Of a DNA stretch of 64,000 nt, positions 1 to 12,189 are shown one piece after another. The stretch's first letter is position 1, and the number at the start of each line of letters is the position of its first letter. This stretch comes from Rosa chinensis (lineage: Eukaryota > Streptophyta > Magnoliopsida > Rosales > Rosaceae), in the NCBI RefSeq assembly GCF_002994745.2, contig NC_037093.1, positions 14,767,555 to 14,831,554 on the forward strand. Reading direction: 5' to 3'. A program made the translations under genes and the position numbers. The notes beneath the pieces were generated by a model, which saw nothing but the letters and a program-made list of their open reading frames with translations, did not search any database and had not been told where the DNA came from.

Positions 1-10
1 AAAGTGTATC

Positions 11-245
11 TGTTTAAGTAAATCCAAATTATGTTTGGCCCAAACTCTAAGTTACTTGACCTAGTGGTAATAAAGTTTTAATTAGAGATAATCTCGGAGA
101 ATATCTTAGAGATATCCATTCATTGTATGATTATCTTTCCTTGTACAATTCAGATTCTATGCATTGTAATCCTCTATATAAATAGGCTCCTATTATCACG
201 GAGAATACACAACAATTTGCTCTCAATTCCCTTTTCTCTAAAACA
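11..245 (+). repeat. 5' LTR of copia copy 1
   Basis: Starts TGTTTAAGTAAATCC and ends CTAAAACA. A TATA-like CTCTATATAAATAGG at about 173-187 is the likely promoter core. It matches 6287-6545 except for point changes and one 24-bp duplication in the 3' copy. Confidence 0.9.
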
Positions 246-246
246 A

Positions 247-259
247 GTTATCAGCACGA
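247..259 (+). promoter_or_regulatory. Primer-binding-site-like sequence
   Basis: GTTATCAGCACGA lies right behind the 5' LTR, at the position of a tRNA primer site. The same string follows the 5' LTR of the sister element at 26822. It resembles a divergent version of the TGGTATCAGAGC initiator-Met site used by many plant copia elements. The primer tRNA is inferred. Confidence 0.5.
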
Positions 260-1202
260 AACCCTAACTCTGAAACCCTAAATTCGTAGCCTTCAAATCC
301 CAGAAAGCTCCGCCGCCCACCTTGAAGCTCTCAACTCCAGGAGTCCAGAACCGGCGGCGCCACCTTCGGAACCAGCCAGAAAAACACCGAACCGGCCCCG
401 AGAACAACCACAACATCTCTTGCCCGGTTCACACTTTTTCCGTCCACCAATTACCTTCAAATTCTGTCACAAACTGCAGCTATACCTCAGAATCCCTGAA
501 CCGGGAAGAATATCACCGAAACCAGCCATATAAGCCCTGAACCAGCCAATTGAAGGTCTGAAATTCGGATCCGGTCAACCATTGCCAGCCCTTGCACCTG
601 CAGCACCATCGAGCCCACTCCAGAAGCCTACAAGCCCAAAAACGACAGTAGCCCAGAAAAGAAAAGGAAAAGAAGGAGGCAGCCTAGAAGTCCACTGACG
701 TAAGCCCAGAGGCCTGCTGACGTCATCACCTGCACTGCCGCGTTAGCACCGCACTACCATGTCAACGACTTTCGGCCACTTTTCCGACGACTTTTTTCCG
801 ACGACCTATTTTGTGGTATTTTTTTTTCTAAAAGTTCCCGGCTTTTTAGAGTTTTTAAATTTAATTTCTCTTCTTTTTCGGGGACTTGCAACCTCCCTTC
901 TTCTACCCCCTTTTCTACATCATAGGGGAGACCAAATTAAGCAGAACTGTGGGGGTTCATGCTCACTGCAAGCTTGGAGCTTATAGAGTCCTCCAAACTT
1001 AGAGTTTGTTAAGATAAAACGATCAACCACAAACATCATTGTTTCGATCTAATCTAACCCCTCTTGGAATTGAATTTCTTGGAAGCGACTACGCTCAGAA
1101 ATTCCTAATTTCTTGTAAGCGACTACGCTCAGAAATTTTTATTTTTTTCGTGGTGGCCTTTTTTGCTCCAAAACTAACCCTAATCTTTTGTTGTTTTTCA
1201 AG

Positions 1203-2312
1203 ATGAGTAACCTAAACAAGTTGAGCTTCGCTCCACTAGAGAAAACAGGCGCAGGATATCACAAGTGGGTCTGTGATGTGCGCCATCATCTTAAGGTTGA
1301 TGGGATCCTAAGTACGATCCAAGAGCCAAGTCAGAACATGCTTACTCCTCAACAAGCTGCCGCTTTTAAAGCGAATAGAGCTACGAGAGAGGCCAATGAA
1401 GCTAAAGCCATAATTCTTATGACAAGGCATATGAATGACGCACTCCAAAATGAGTACCTCAATGAGGAAGACCCTAGAAAACTATGGGTAGAACTCAAGC
1501 AGAGTTTTGGCAACGTTCATGACTCCCTGCTTCCTAATTTAGAAGTGAGATGACATAGCCTCCGCTTTTGTGATTTCAAGTTTGTACTTGACTATAATTC
1601 GGAAGCACTTCGTATCAAGTCTTTGATGGAATTCTGTGGGCAGAAAATCACTGATACGATGTTGATCAAAAAGACTCTCTCTACTTTCCCCGTCTCTGCA
1701 TTGATGATAGCCAAGAACTATCAAATTGATGTCAATGCTGGACGCATCACAAGATTTCATGAGCTTATTGGTGCCATGAACGTAGTTGAAAAGCATGACA
1801 ACATACTTGTGAAGAACTATAACTCTAGACCCATGGGAGAAAAGACAATTCCGCAGTATAATTATAGTCGCGCCCCTAAGGGAGGGTGCCAGGAGTGAAA
1901 CCCTAAGGAAAGGGATTATTCTGGACGTTCTGGTCCATATTCTAGCCCCAAAGAAGAAGAAAATTGCCAAGATAGGCGTGCATGGAATCGTAGAGGTCAA
2001 CGTGTGAAGAGAGAGAGAGGCAGAGCCTCCGGCTACGGTGGTGGCACCACCAAGGATCATAGCAGTCCCCAACGCGCCCTAGGCGCACCTCGATCAAGGG
2101 AGCCTAACCATGATGATGCTTGTCTTCGGTGTGGAGCGTCCGGACATTGGGCTAAAGCATGTAATGCACCCCAGAATGTTGCTAACGCGTACAAAACGTA
2201 TCGTGAAGCAAGGGAAGCAAATTACATGGAGCAAGAAGATCAAGATGACGATCTCGCTCTAAGGGTTGAAGACTTCAAAGGCCAAGATCTAGAGACTAGC
2301 GATTTTAATTAA
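1203..2312 (+). pseudogene. Copia gag, broken
   Basis: Translation from ATG 1203 begins MSNLNKLSFAPLEKTGAGYH and matches the copia gag (UBN2-type) domain of the sister element at 27718. A TGA at 1551-1553 interrupts it, the same frame resumes (1623-1898), and a frameshift leads to a zinc-knuckle segment at 2004-2312 with CLRCGASGHWAKAC (CX2CX4HX4C). Gag normally forms the virus-like particle and binds RNA. Here at least one stop and one shift make a full product impossible. The leader 246-1202 contains no convincing gene. Confidence 0.85.
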
Positions 2313-2826
2313 GTCTTTTTATTTTTCTAGAGATGTAATAGGCAATTGCCATATATATTATTGTAGTAGATGCCAATGGTTTAGTATTTCTTCAAAGTAG
2401 GCTCACCCAAAGTAAGTGTGATGTCTAGGAAGGTTCTAAGATTAGTGGTACTTAAGCGAGCCTTGCTCCACCGACATCTCTCTCCTCACCCGGTCTCATT
2501 TATTTTGGAATTACCGAAAGAAGTTAGACGACTACCATTGTTTTGCATTTGCTAGCATTTTGGATTAGATTTTTCTTTGGTCAAAGAGAGAATGATGTAA
2601 CTCCGTTGGCTTATGAATAAAATTTTGAGTTCTTTTCATTATGACTCTATTTTGATTCTGAGCATATGACTTTGTGACTACAATGGCTGGGCCATCAGTA
2701 TTAATTCAAGGACATGGAATAGCCCAAGTTCCACTTGCCAAATGGCACCTTAATTACTGTCACAGAAACTCTCTACGCTCCTAGGGCCAATCGCACCTAT
2801 GAATAGCCAACGGATTTCATGCTAAA

Positions 2827-5800
2827 ATGCATGTAGAGAACGGAAATGAGTTCCTTTGCAATACCTCTAACGATTGCGAACAAAGGCGCATCTTAGAGAA
2901 GTTTATGTGTCTCTCTAGTGGACTCTATGTCACTATTCGAGCTATTAAATCCAATAAAGTCATGAGAGAATATCTCTTGGATTTAGACACATATTGGCTT
3001 TGTCACGACAGGATAGGTCATCCTGGTCATGATATGATGATCCGTCTACCAAAGACTTCACATGGACATCATTTCCTTCGAGCAAAATGAAGCATGAATC
3101 AAAAGTTGATTCCTGGACTAAGTGTGACCGCCATCGCCATCAACCACCAGCTTAGGGCTGGCATAGTCCTTATCCATGATGCCATGGATAGCGTATATCA
3201 TAGTGATGACGCCCCAGGTGATGCTGCAATCACCAACTTTACTTCAAATAGTGTTTTAGACGCTCAGGCTCAACCAAAATCCTCATTGGTTGCTTCTAAA
3301 GCCTCTCGCTCGTTTACAAAGCCTGTTTATTTGGGAAATTAGGACTGAGACCGTCCTATGCAAAGGATATGAAAATACTCATTCTGTTCTCACATAGAAC
3401 CCATGAGGATTCTATGGACTGATTCAACCAACTTGCAAACGTTTAAATATCTCATGATGTTGGTTGACACGCAAACACGTTGGTCACGTGTTGTGCCATT
3501 GTCCACTTGTAATGCTGCTTATGCTACACTCCTAGCACATATCATATGACAACGAGCTCACTTCCCGAATCATCCTATTCAATCAATTGGATTTGACTAT
3601 GCTAGAGAGTTTATATCGAAGACTTTCGATGGTTATTGCAATGGGACTGATGTTAGACATCATATTCCCATGTACACACCAAAATGGTCTCGCGGAAATG
3701 ACTACGATGGTCGTCAGGATTTGGTAATGCTCACCAACCTCCTTATATCCGCTTCGGGTAATGCAATCTCGCATGCAGCTATGCTAATTCATCTACGACC
3801 CCTGCCGCTCAATCTACCTATGTGTTATAACTAGTGACTGATTACAAGTATCGTACTTACGCATATTTGAGTGTGCCAATTGCGCAGCCACAGAGCACTA
3901 TGACAGGTCCTTACAGACAAATAGGCAACTACGTTGGATTTGAGACTTCGACAATCGTCCGCCACTTAATTCCCTTGTAAGGTGATCTCATTACCGCTAG
4001 ATTTGCGGGTTGTCACTTTGATGAGACAGTCTTCCCGTTGTTAGGGGGAGATAAGAACACGGATGTTCAACAGGAATGACAGGAATTGCCGTGACCTATC
4101 CCCACTATGTCTCATCTCGATCCCTGTTAAAGTGACGAGATCACACATCTGCTGCAAATATGTCTGCAAGGAAGGACGTCCCTACGAGAAGTCGTAGCGC
4201 CACCCTACACGGAGGTAGGCATGGCACCAACACCAAAGAGAGTGGCACTCTGGCGTTACAGGTCATGGCCCCAGCTAGGATACGTAGGAGGCCCATGGGT
4301 TCGAAGGATGTTTTGGCACAACCTAATCCTTTGATCATCGACACTCAAAATCTGTCTCATGAGAATCTTCCAGGTTATGGCTATCGTTGGGGGACGCCTC
4401 AACGTCAAAACCTATTCATGAGAATATAGAGCTCTTTGAAAATTACACTAGTGTACATGAGACGTGGGATAGAAACTCCATCATAATTGATGATGTAGTT
4501 GCGCATTTCATTGCGCATGAGTTTGTTGAGTCAGATGATATCGAACCATGCTCCGTTGATGAATGAATACCAACGTAGAGAAATTTGGCCTAAATGGAAA
4601 GATGCGATCCAGGTTAAATTGGATTCTCTAACGAAGAGGAAGGTTTCCGAGCCAGTGATGCCAACACCTCCTAACATAAAACCTATTGAATAATGGGTCT
4701 TCGTTAGAAAGCGTGATGAGAAAAAGAGATGGCAATCTCGCCTTATAGCGCAAGGCTTCTCAAAAAATGCTCTGGAATCGACTACGATAAGATATATTCT
4801 CTATTAATAGATGTCTTTGCACTCCATTATCTTGTCAGTTTGGTAGTTTCTGAATAACTAAACATGCAGCTTACAAATGTGGTCACTACGTATCTCTATA
4901 GGGATCTAGATACGGCATATACATGAAGGCTCATGGTGAACTTCATTTACCAAGTCAAGTGGCTCTAGACCACAGAGTGTGTTTTACAAAGAGGCTGAAA
5001 CGCTCACTAAAGTGACTACTTGATTGGGAAGGGATATGCCCACACGTTTTCATAACAAGTTTCAGGTTTTATCGCGGTTCATGTTGGACATGATCTTCAT
5101 TGGAAGCCCTTAAAGAGTTAAGGCAAACCGTTGAACACTTGAAATCCGATTTTGAGATGAAGGATTTTTGTGAGAACACGATTATGTCTCGGTTTAGAAC
5201 TTGAGCATCGTGTTGATAGTTGCTTAGGCATTTTGACAAGGTCAAGCCTTCAGGCACCCCCATGATCGTCCATAGTCTTGATCCTGAAAAGGATCCTCTT
5301 CGTCCAAATGATGACGACGAAGATGTGCTAGAGGAAAAAGTGTCTTACTTAAGTACAATAGGCGCATTATTGTACTTAGCCCAATGCACAAGACCAGACA
5401 TCTCATATGTTGTGAATTTGTTAGCTAAGTATGGCTGTGCACCAACGCGACTCCATTGGATTGGGGTAAAATATATCTTTCAGTACTTGAGATGTACGAT
5501 TGATATGAGCTTGTTCTATCCGTACAGAAAGATGATGGATTCGGACCCATCACACACCAGGAACACCGCCAACACTGGCTTGTGTCCTCTATCCCCTTCC
5601 CATAACGACATATGTTTTGGAAGGTTTTGCTGATATTGGGTATCTTTCTGACCCACACAAAGGTCATTCCTAAACTGGTTAAGTGTTCACCATGGGTAAA
5701 GACCATGATATCTTGGAGGTCTACAGAACAGACCCTAGTCGCTATATCTTCGAACAATGCAGAGATCATTGCTCTTCAAGAAGTGGTTTGTGAATGTATA

Positions 5801-6020
5801 TGGATTGGATCCATAATTACACATGTTCGAAAAATTGTGGTTTGAAGTCTACCACAGATGAGCCTACGAGCATTTAGGATAATGCTACTTGTTTTGAACA
5901 AATGAAGCAAGGCTACATCAAAAGCGACAACACCAAGGATAATCAGCAACAACAAACTCTCCTCAAGATCAAAGTGAATTTGGTTCTATCTTAGGATAGT
6001 GTGGCAGGCTTGCTCACTAA
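2827..6020 (+). pseudogene. Copia pol remnants (GAG-pre-integrase, integrase, RT, RNase H)
   Basis: Short matches to pol appear in order over several frames. At 2990-3050 CHDRIGHPGHDMM resembles the GAG-pre-integrase motif. Around 3400-3780 are integrase-core remnants. At 4690-4930 is RT fragment sequence including VFVRKR and a ViALHYLVSL-type stretch. At 5220-5633 the RNase H-side segment GALLYLAQCTRPDISY is well preserved. About 2313-2826 is non-coding. Stops and indels interrupt every domain, and I see no intact catalytic YxDD box, so the copy cannot make its own enzymes. Confidence 0.85.
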
Positions 6021-6278
6021 GTCATTGCCTAAATTCCACTTTCGAGGAACATGTTGGTAGCATCGATTAAGGAAGTTATCTGAACTCCCATGACCGTAGT
6101 CATCAGGGGGAGATGCAGACATCAGGGGGAGATGTCTACATGTATGGTCTCGAAACGTGAAGGGTGTGTTGTGCTCTTTTTCCCCTTCAACCGAGGTTAT
6201 TTTTGTCCCACTGGGTTTTTGTTACTTGGCAAGGTTTTTAACGAGACAACGAGAGAAGCACCGCGTTTGGGCGACACA

Positions 6279-6286
6279 AGGGGGAG
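6279..6286 (+). promoter_or_regulatory. Polypurine tract of copia copy 1
   Basis: AGGGGGAG directly abuts the 3' LTR start. The same sequence precedes the 3' LTR of copy 2 (32705-32713). It is the expected plus-strand priming site. Confidence 0.75.
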
Positions 6287-6545
6287 TATTTAAGTAAATT
6301 CAAATTGTGTCTGGCCCAAACTTTAGGTTACTTGACCTAGTGGTAATAGGGTTTTAATTAGAGATAATCTCGGAGAATATCTTAGAGATAATCTCGGAGA
6401 ATATGTTAGAGATATCCATTCATTGTATGATTATCTTTCCTTGTACAATTCAGATTCTATGCATTGTAATCCTCTATATAAAGAGGCTCCTATTATAAAT
6501 GAGATTACACAGCAATTTACTCTCAATTCCCGTTTCTCTAAAACA
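6287..6545 (+). repeat. 3' LTR of copia copy 1
   Basis: Begins TATTTAAG (TG mutated to TA) and ends AAAACA before the target duplicate GTATC. It carries a tandem copy of a 24-bp block (AGAGATAATCTCGGAGAATA...) that is single in the 5' LTR, so the duplication arose after insertion. Confidence 0.9.
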
Positions 6546-6550
6546 GTATC

Positions 6551-6924
6551 TAGTATTTTGCAATGTGTGAATAAAATTTTTCTTTAAAGATAGAAGCAAA
6601 AGTAAAAGATGCTCTAAGAAATTACTGACATAATGTCTTTTGACATCGTGAAAGATGCACTATATCAAATAGGAAGATAGTATTTTTCTTGGAGCATGGT
6701 GAAGATAAAATTTCTCTTACCATAATAATATGTTTGTAGTCATTTTGTTGCTGACATCGTACAATAATCAAACCATGTTTAAGACGACTACTCTAGGCTG
6801 TATACAACATGACATTATTTTCTTACACCGATAATATACTCCATACATTGTTATCACAGTGAAAACATTATTTAGGGAGATGAAATAACATTATTGTCGC
6901 TCAGTAATTAAACTCCTAACTCGC
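6551..6924. other. Non-coding, 3' flank of dioxygenase gene
   Basis: AT-rich sequence between the copia element and the stop codon of the first dioxygenase. It probably holds that gene's 3' UTR on the minus strand. I see no gene or repeat in it. Confidence 0.5.
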
Positions 6925-8471
6925 TTAATCTGAAACCCTGAAATGATAGATTTGGATGTTTTCAGCTTTGAGTTTCTTGAAATTACTGAGCTTTCTAAGA
7001 GTCATAAACTTGCCCCAGCTATAGGGCCTATACTTTGCAGGGTTTTGTTTATTGGTGAGCTCCTCCAAAGGCTTCACTTCTGTGTAGTGTGCTGGGAAGA
7101 GAAGGAAGGGAACAGAAAACCTTTCCTTCTCTGAGTTTACCATCACCCTATGTTCCGCACTCTCATATTTATCGTTGCTCCATACCTGCATAAACATATC
7201 CATTTGTTATCAGATACCTGCAGTCATAGACTAAAACTGGACAGTATAAGTGTATAAGCTGCAGATTCTTGAAATATCTTCAAGTTATTCTAATTCATAA
7301 ATCGATCATTTTGCATTTTTGCTAATATTAGTTTCTGGTACGTTTTTTCATTTACTGTATATTGATTCTATTAAATTTTTCCATTAATATTGTAAATGCT
7401 CCTTTGTTCTGACTTCTGAGATACTAGGCTAAGCTATTAGAAGTAGAAAGTCAGCTGTGCTACTAAAAATTAAGATAATTTCATATTAGTTTGAACATAT
7501 AGCAAAGTTGATTGAAGTTTGAAGTGTGGAGTTACCTGAAGAATGTCACCAACATTGATGATATAGGCATTTGGTGTTGGTCTGACCCGAATCCACTCTC
7601 CATCTGTTTTTCGCTTCACCTCCAATCCTCCAACCTCATCTTGAGCCAGTACAGTTAAGGCACCGGCATCCTTGTGGGGACCAACACCGAGTGCTAACTG
7701 AGGGGAAGGGCAAGGTGGATAGTGATTGAGTCTGATAAAACTGGTTTGGTCCTTGAAGTAGCCTTTGAACCTGTCTTCTGGCAAGCCTAGGCTCAACGCA
7801 ATTAGTCCCATCAACTTTAGAGATAGCTTTTCTACTTCTTGAGAATATTCTTCAAGCACCTCCCTGATGATGACCACAATATCAAGTTATCAACACAGAA
7901 AATATAAGCATAGATTTCGGATTCATGATTTATAACATGGGATATACAACTATACATACAGTTATACATCATAAACTATTGAGTATTGATCAAGTTACCT
8001 TAATTCAGGAGGGTTCTCAGGCCATTGATTAAACCACTGTGTCTCCCCCTTGTCATCAGGCTCAGTCGAGGAGGGAACTAATGTAGGCTCCTCCACAAGG
8101 AAATCAAACACCTCCTTCCAGTCTCTAACATTTTTGGTATGCTCAGTGTCAAAGTAACCTACCACACGTATTTCATCCCTCCTAATCTTCCTCTTCTCCT
8201 CCAAAGGCTGGGCAAAGAACTTCCTGGCCGCAGTCTCAACCTTCTCGCGCTTTTCCTGTGGCACTCCATGGTTGATCACTTGGAAGAAGCCCCAGTTCTT
8301 GCATGCATTGCCGATTTCTCTAACAAGCACTTCAATGGCTTTAGGGTCAGAAATCGAGTCTGGGCAGCTTAATGGAGAGAGGTCTATCAATGGTATGCCT
8401 TCGGGTTCGATGATGGAGAGTTTAGGTCTGTGTTCAGGCTCTTGGATGAAAGCTTGATCAACTTCTCCCAT
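6925..8471 (-). CDS. 2-oxoglutarate/Fe(II)-dependent dioxygenase (plant DOXC type), gene A
   Basis: Three exons: 8471-7999, 7863-7536 and 7185-6925, all GT-AG, giving about 353 residues, the usual length for the family. The start is placed at the second ATG (MGEVDQAF) because the neighbouring paralogue starts the same way. An ATG three codons upstream (8480) is also possible. The N-terminal DIOX_N domain precedes the 2OG-Fe(II) domain. The iron ligands are His221 and Asp223 (GPHKDAG) and His279 (AEHRV). The 2OG-binding arginine is Arg289 in RFS, the RxS motif. The family oxidises small molecules with O2 and 2-oxoglutarate, usually as soluble cytosolic enzymes. By memory it is closest to Arabidopsis At3g19000/At3g19010-like proteins. 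The substrate cannot be read from the sequence (flavonoid, hormone or other are all possible). It is intact and tandem with gene B. Confidence 0.92.
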
Positions 8472-8550
8472 GGCTGTCAATCTTGATCTTGGTGTAGGTC
8501 TATAACAATCTAAGCTTGTAAAATACTAGATATGTTAAAAGAAATGTTGC

Positions 8551-8558
8551 TTTTATAA
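8551..8558 (-). promoter_or_regulatory. Possible TATA box of dioxygenase gene A
   Basis: Minus-strand TTATAAAA lies about 80 bp upstream of the chosen ATG, a plausible core-promoter spacing. It rests on position and motif only. Confidence 0.3.
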
Positions 8559-8559
8559 T

Positions 8560-9342
8560 AATGTCAGTGACCTTTTATCTTGAACCTGGACAGGTTTTCG
8601 TGGATTGTTGGCAAGAGATTACAAAGTGCTGCACGGTTTGTTTTGAAGAATCATGAGACTTGTGACGTTTGTGCTTACCTGGATTGTCCTTGATATAGAA
8701 CAACATAATTTAGATGGTAGCTGAATATATATTCTAAATAAGTGAGATGGGATTGAGATTGTATTAGCTTTGTTGACTTGTTGTGGCCACTAATCATTTC
8801 CCTCTCAAAGGAGACAAAACAGGGGGATGTCATCGATAAATCAAAGTGATAACCCTTCCGACTCTTTCTATCAAGTATATTACGTCATGAAAGAAATAAA
8901 CACATAATATATGACTAGTATGTGATCGATGCTAGATTGTTCACCCCAATAATTCAAATATGTTTCTGTACCTTTTCCAATGCGATTCATGCGACGATTA
9001 TTAACTTAATTTGTTCTTAGATTTGTGTTAATCTGTTGCACTCACCGTTCTCCATATTACAAAATGTATAGGTTAGCATGACATTTTCCATCACGTGGCT
9101 TGTTAAAGTGAACCATCGTTAGTTATAGTATACATGCTTGAATTGAATATTTCAGTTGTCCAAAACTTTAAGTTAGAGTTGGTGGGTGAGAGAGTGATTA
9201 GTTTTGAAGATAGAAGCAAAAGTAAAAGAAGGTTTTATTAAAGAAAATTTCAAAGCCTGTGACCTGATTACATACCACAGTAATCACAATAAGCGAAAGA
9301 ACTCTTATATACCAAGCCATGGCTGACATTTCAACCCATCAT
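8560..9342. other. Intergenic spacer between the tandem dioxygenases
   Basis: AT-rich DNA serving as promoter of gene A and 3' flank of gene B (both minus strand). A short stretch at 9210-9230 (TTGAAGATAGAAGCAAAAGTAAAAGA) recalls 6584-6610 downstream of gene A, consistent with the duplication unit including 3' flank. No other gene is seen. Confidence 0.4.
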
Positions 9343-11334
9343 CTACTGTGGTAACCTGAAATGATGAATTTGGATATTCTCCACATCAAGTTTCTTGAAA
9401 TCACTGCGGTTTCTGGTAGCGAAAAACTTTCCCCAGTTGTATTCCCTGTATTTGGCAGGGTTCTCATCATTTAATAGCTCCTCCAAGGGTTTCACCATCA
9501 CATTGTGAGCTGGGAAGAAGAAGAATGGAATCGAAAACCTTTCTCTCTCTGAATTCACCACTACTCTGTGCTCCACACTCTCGTATTTGTCATTGCTCCA
9601 AACCTGCACAGACACCATTCACAAAGTGAACTTATATATAGTCATAAATTCTTTCACAACTTTATTGTTGTTGCACAGAACCAGTAATTTGCAATATCAA
9701 TCTCATATTTCTCACTCATGATTATGGATTATGGTTATTTTCTCTGACAGATATCTTATTTCTAGTATGCTATGCTGTCCGATTATCAATTCCTCACACC
9801 ACATATTAAAATGCAAATTCACCTACTCAATTGGCAGTGTAGCAACATAACATAATAGCAGTCTATTTCACAATATATCTAGTATGTTATGATTCTGATC
9901 CGATTATCTAACTGATAATACTCATTGGTCCAAATTTGAAAGTGAAGCAACACAACTTGTAAGTCTAGAAGAAAAGATGCATTTCCATACTCGTATATCT
10001 GTGTAAATTATTGATCATGAGACATGATGGAGAAGTTTCATTTTATTGAAACTACAATATTCATGAATGGTACCTGAACCATGTCACCAACATTAATGAT
10101 ATAGGCATTTGGGGTGGGTGTAACCGGAATCCATTCTCCATCTGATTTCCGTCTAACTTGCAGTCCTCCAACATCATCTTGGGCAAGGACAGTTAAGGCA
10201 CCGGCATCCTTGTGCCGGCCAACACCTAGAGCTAAGTGAGGAACAGGGCATGGAGGATAGTGATTGAATCTGATCAAGCTCGTTTGGTGATCTTTAAAGA
10301 AGTCATTGAACTTGTTTTCTGGCTGATCTAAACTCAAAGCAATTAATCCTAACAACTTATAAGCTAGCTTCTCCACTGCTCTAGCATACTCCTGGCAAAC
10401 CTCTCTGTTCAAGTAAAGGCAAAAGTTAGCAGCAACGAATATTAGCCAGCAAGATACAAGGTCCTATGTCTAAGTAAGATCAAGGAAACTCCATTCATTA
10501 TCACAATTTTATTTTATGTGCATGGAAATAGAATAGAATTAATCAATAACATGTGATAGGATTCAAAGTTTCAAACCCCCCTGCATAATTTCGAAGCCAA
10601 ACCAGTTTTGCTTGAATACATGTCGAAACTCTTCTAAAAATCAAGCATGAGCACAGAAGTTCTTGTAATGAATTTAAGAAAAGGAAAAATCAAAGAGGCA
10701 GAATGTTTTAGTCAATATTCTTTCTTTGCAGTTCAAGTTCTTTTCAATTCAACTAAACCAATCCAAAAAATTGGCCAACTTCATTGAAACATTTCTATAG
10801 CAAAGTATTTCATCATATTATCAACTGGGATGAATTTAAAACTAGAAACCAAGTTAATCAAGAAACTCACCTGAACTCAGGAGGGTATTGAGGCCACTGA
10901 TTAGTCAATATCCTCAACTCCTTATCATCAGGCTCATGTGATGCTGGGACCATAGTCATATCTTCCACCAAGAAATCAAACACTTCCTTCCAATCCCTAA
11001 CATTCTTGGTGTGCTCACCATCATGGTACCCCAATGCATTCACCATGTCTCTCTTCACCTTCTTCTTTTCTTCAAGTGGTAACTCAAAGAATCTCTTACC
11101 AACCTCCTCCATTCTCTGAAACAATTCCAACGGCACCCCATGGTTGACAACCTGGAAAAATCCCCACTTTTGGCAAGCATGGCCTATTTCTGAGACAAGT
11201 TGTTTGGTATCACCATGACTGCTGCTTAAAACTGAGAGGTCTATTACGGGGATCTCATCATCAACTGGGATGGCGGGTTTGAGCTTTGGCCTCTGATCAA
11301 TGGCTTGGACAAAGCCTGGATCAACTTCTCCCAT
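9343..11334 (-). CDS. 2-oxoglutarate/Fe(II)-dependent dioxygenase, gene B (tandem paralogue)
   Basis: Three exons at 11334-10871, 10404-10074 and 9603-9343, spliced GT-AG in the same phases as gene A, giving 351 residues. It starts MGEVDPGFVQA. The iron ligands are His219 and Asp221 (GRHKDAG) and His277 (VEHRV), and the 2OG-binding arginine is Arg287 in RFS. All catalytic residues are present, so the enzyme should be active. Exon 3 has 87 codons in both genes, and long stretches such as NAYIINVGD are identical, so the pair arose by local duplication. The exon 1 ends differ (WFNQWPENPPEL versus LTNQWPQYPPEF), and intron 1 is much longer here (466 against 135 bp). The substrate is unknown. The pair may differ in expression or specificity. 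Confidence 0.92.
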
Positions 11335-12189
11335 GGCTTAAGATTCAAGGACAGATTGTAGCTAGAATTCTGTGTTCGTTGAAACTTGAAAGTGGTTTTT
11401 GGTGGAAGCAAGTGGTGATGGTTTGGTGTAGGTTTGGTGTAATATGTATCTTTTGGATTTTTCTGCGTATGATTTTGTCCTTGCATGATGAATATAGACG
11501 GGTTTTGAGGTTAGGAAACGTGATCGGATAAAGACATACGGTAGCAAAGCTACAAGTGCATATTTTGGAAGGTTAGCACTGCAAAATTGACAGGTATTCC
11601 AACATTGTGACATACATTATCAGTGAGGCAGGTTAGTCATACACAGTAATATTGACAGGTATTGACAAGTTCTTTCCGTATTCAAAAACTTGCCAACCCA
11701 AAAAAGAAAACACAACAAAATTGTTGGCAACATGATATATGCACCGTGCACGAGTCTCATCAAGGACTTTTTGAACAATAATGTTGAAAATATCACAAAC
11801 ACTCATCTTGCGATTAAAATTAAAAATCTTCAACGTGTCCTTGTTATAATTCATTGGAGCGAGCCCTACGGATGCATACCACAATTATTATGACCTTTAC
11901 CTCATATAACATGCCACAATTTATGATCCGACGAAATGGTGATAAAAATTGAATCAAGTGTTGAATAAATCCTTAATTCAAGCAATATATGATCTCTAAC
12001 CTTCCTCAATGTTCTAAATTGTAAAAGATGGCTAACATTTTACAATTCTAGAAAAGAATATTGAACTCATATTCAGTGGTACAACATAACAGTTAAAACA
12101 AATGAGAACTCAAAGCCACTTTCCAGATGCGACTATTTACAAAGCTAATCAAAATATATAGCTTATGACAGGTCAAAGGAACAGGGTTA
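11335..12189. other. Intergenic: promoter side of dioxygenase B and 3' flank of the FAM114-like gene
   Basis: Only short chance reading frames on both strands. AT-rich. I see no repeat, RNA gene or transposon end. Confidence 0.45.

Larger units (their letters stand above)
11..6545 (+). mobile_element. Degenerate Ty1/copia LTR retrotransposon, copy 1
   Basis: Complete in outline but decayed. A 5-bp target duplication GTATC (6-10 and 6546-6550) brackets the element exactly. The LTRs are short (about 235 and 259 bp) and end in TG...CA, although the 3' copy now starts TA. Behind the 5' LTR lies a primer-binding-like stretch, and just before the 3' LTR a purine tract. Gag, integrase, reverse transcriptase and RNase H remnants follow in copia order (integrase before RT) on the plus strand, with many stops and frameshifts. 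A second copy of the family lies at 26620-32913. It is clearly inactive: no intact gag or pol remains. Confidence 0.93.
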
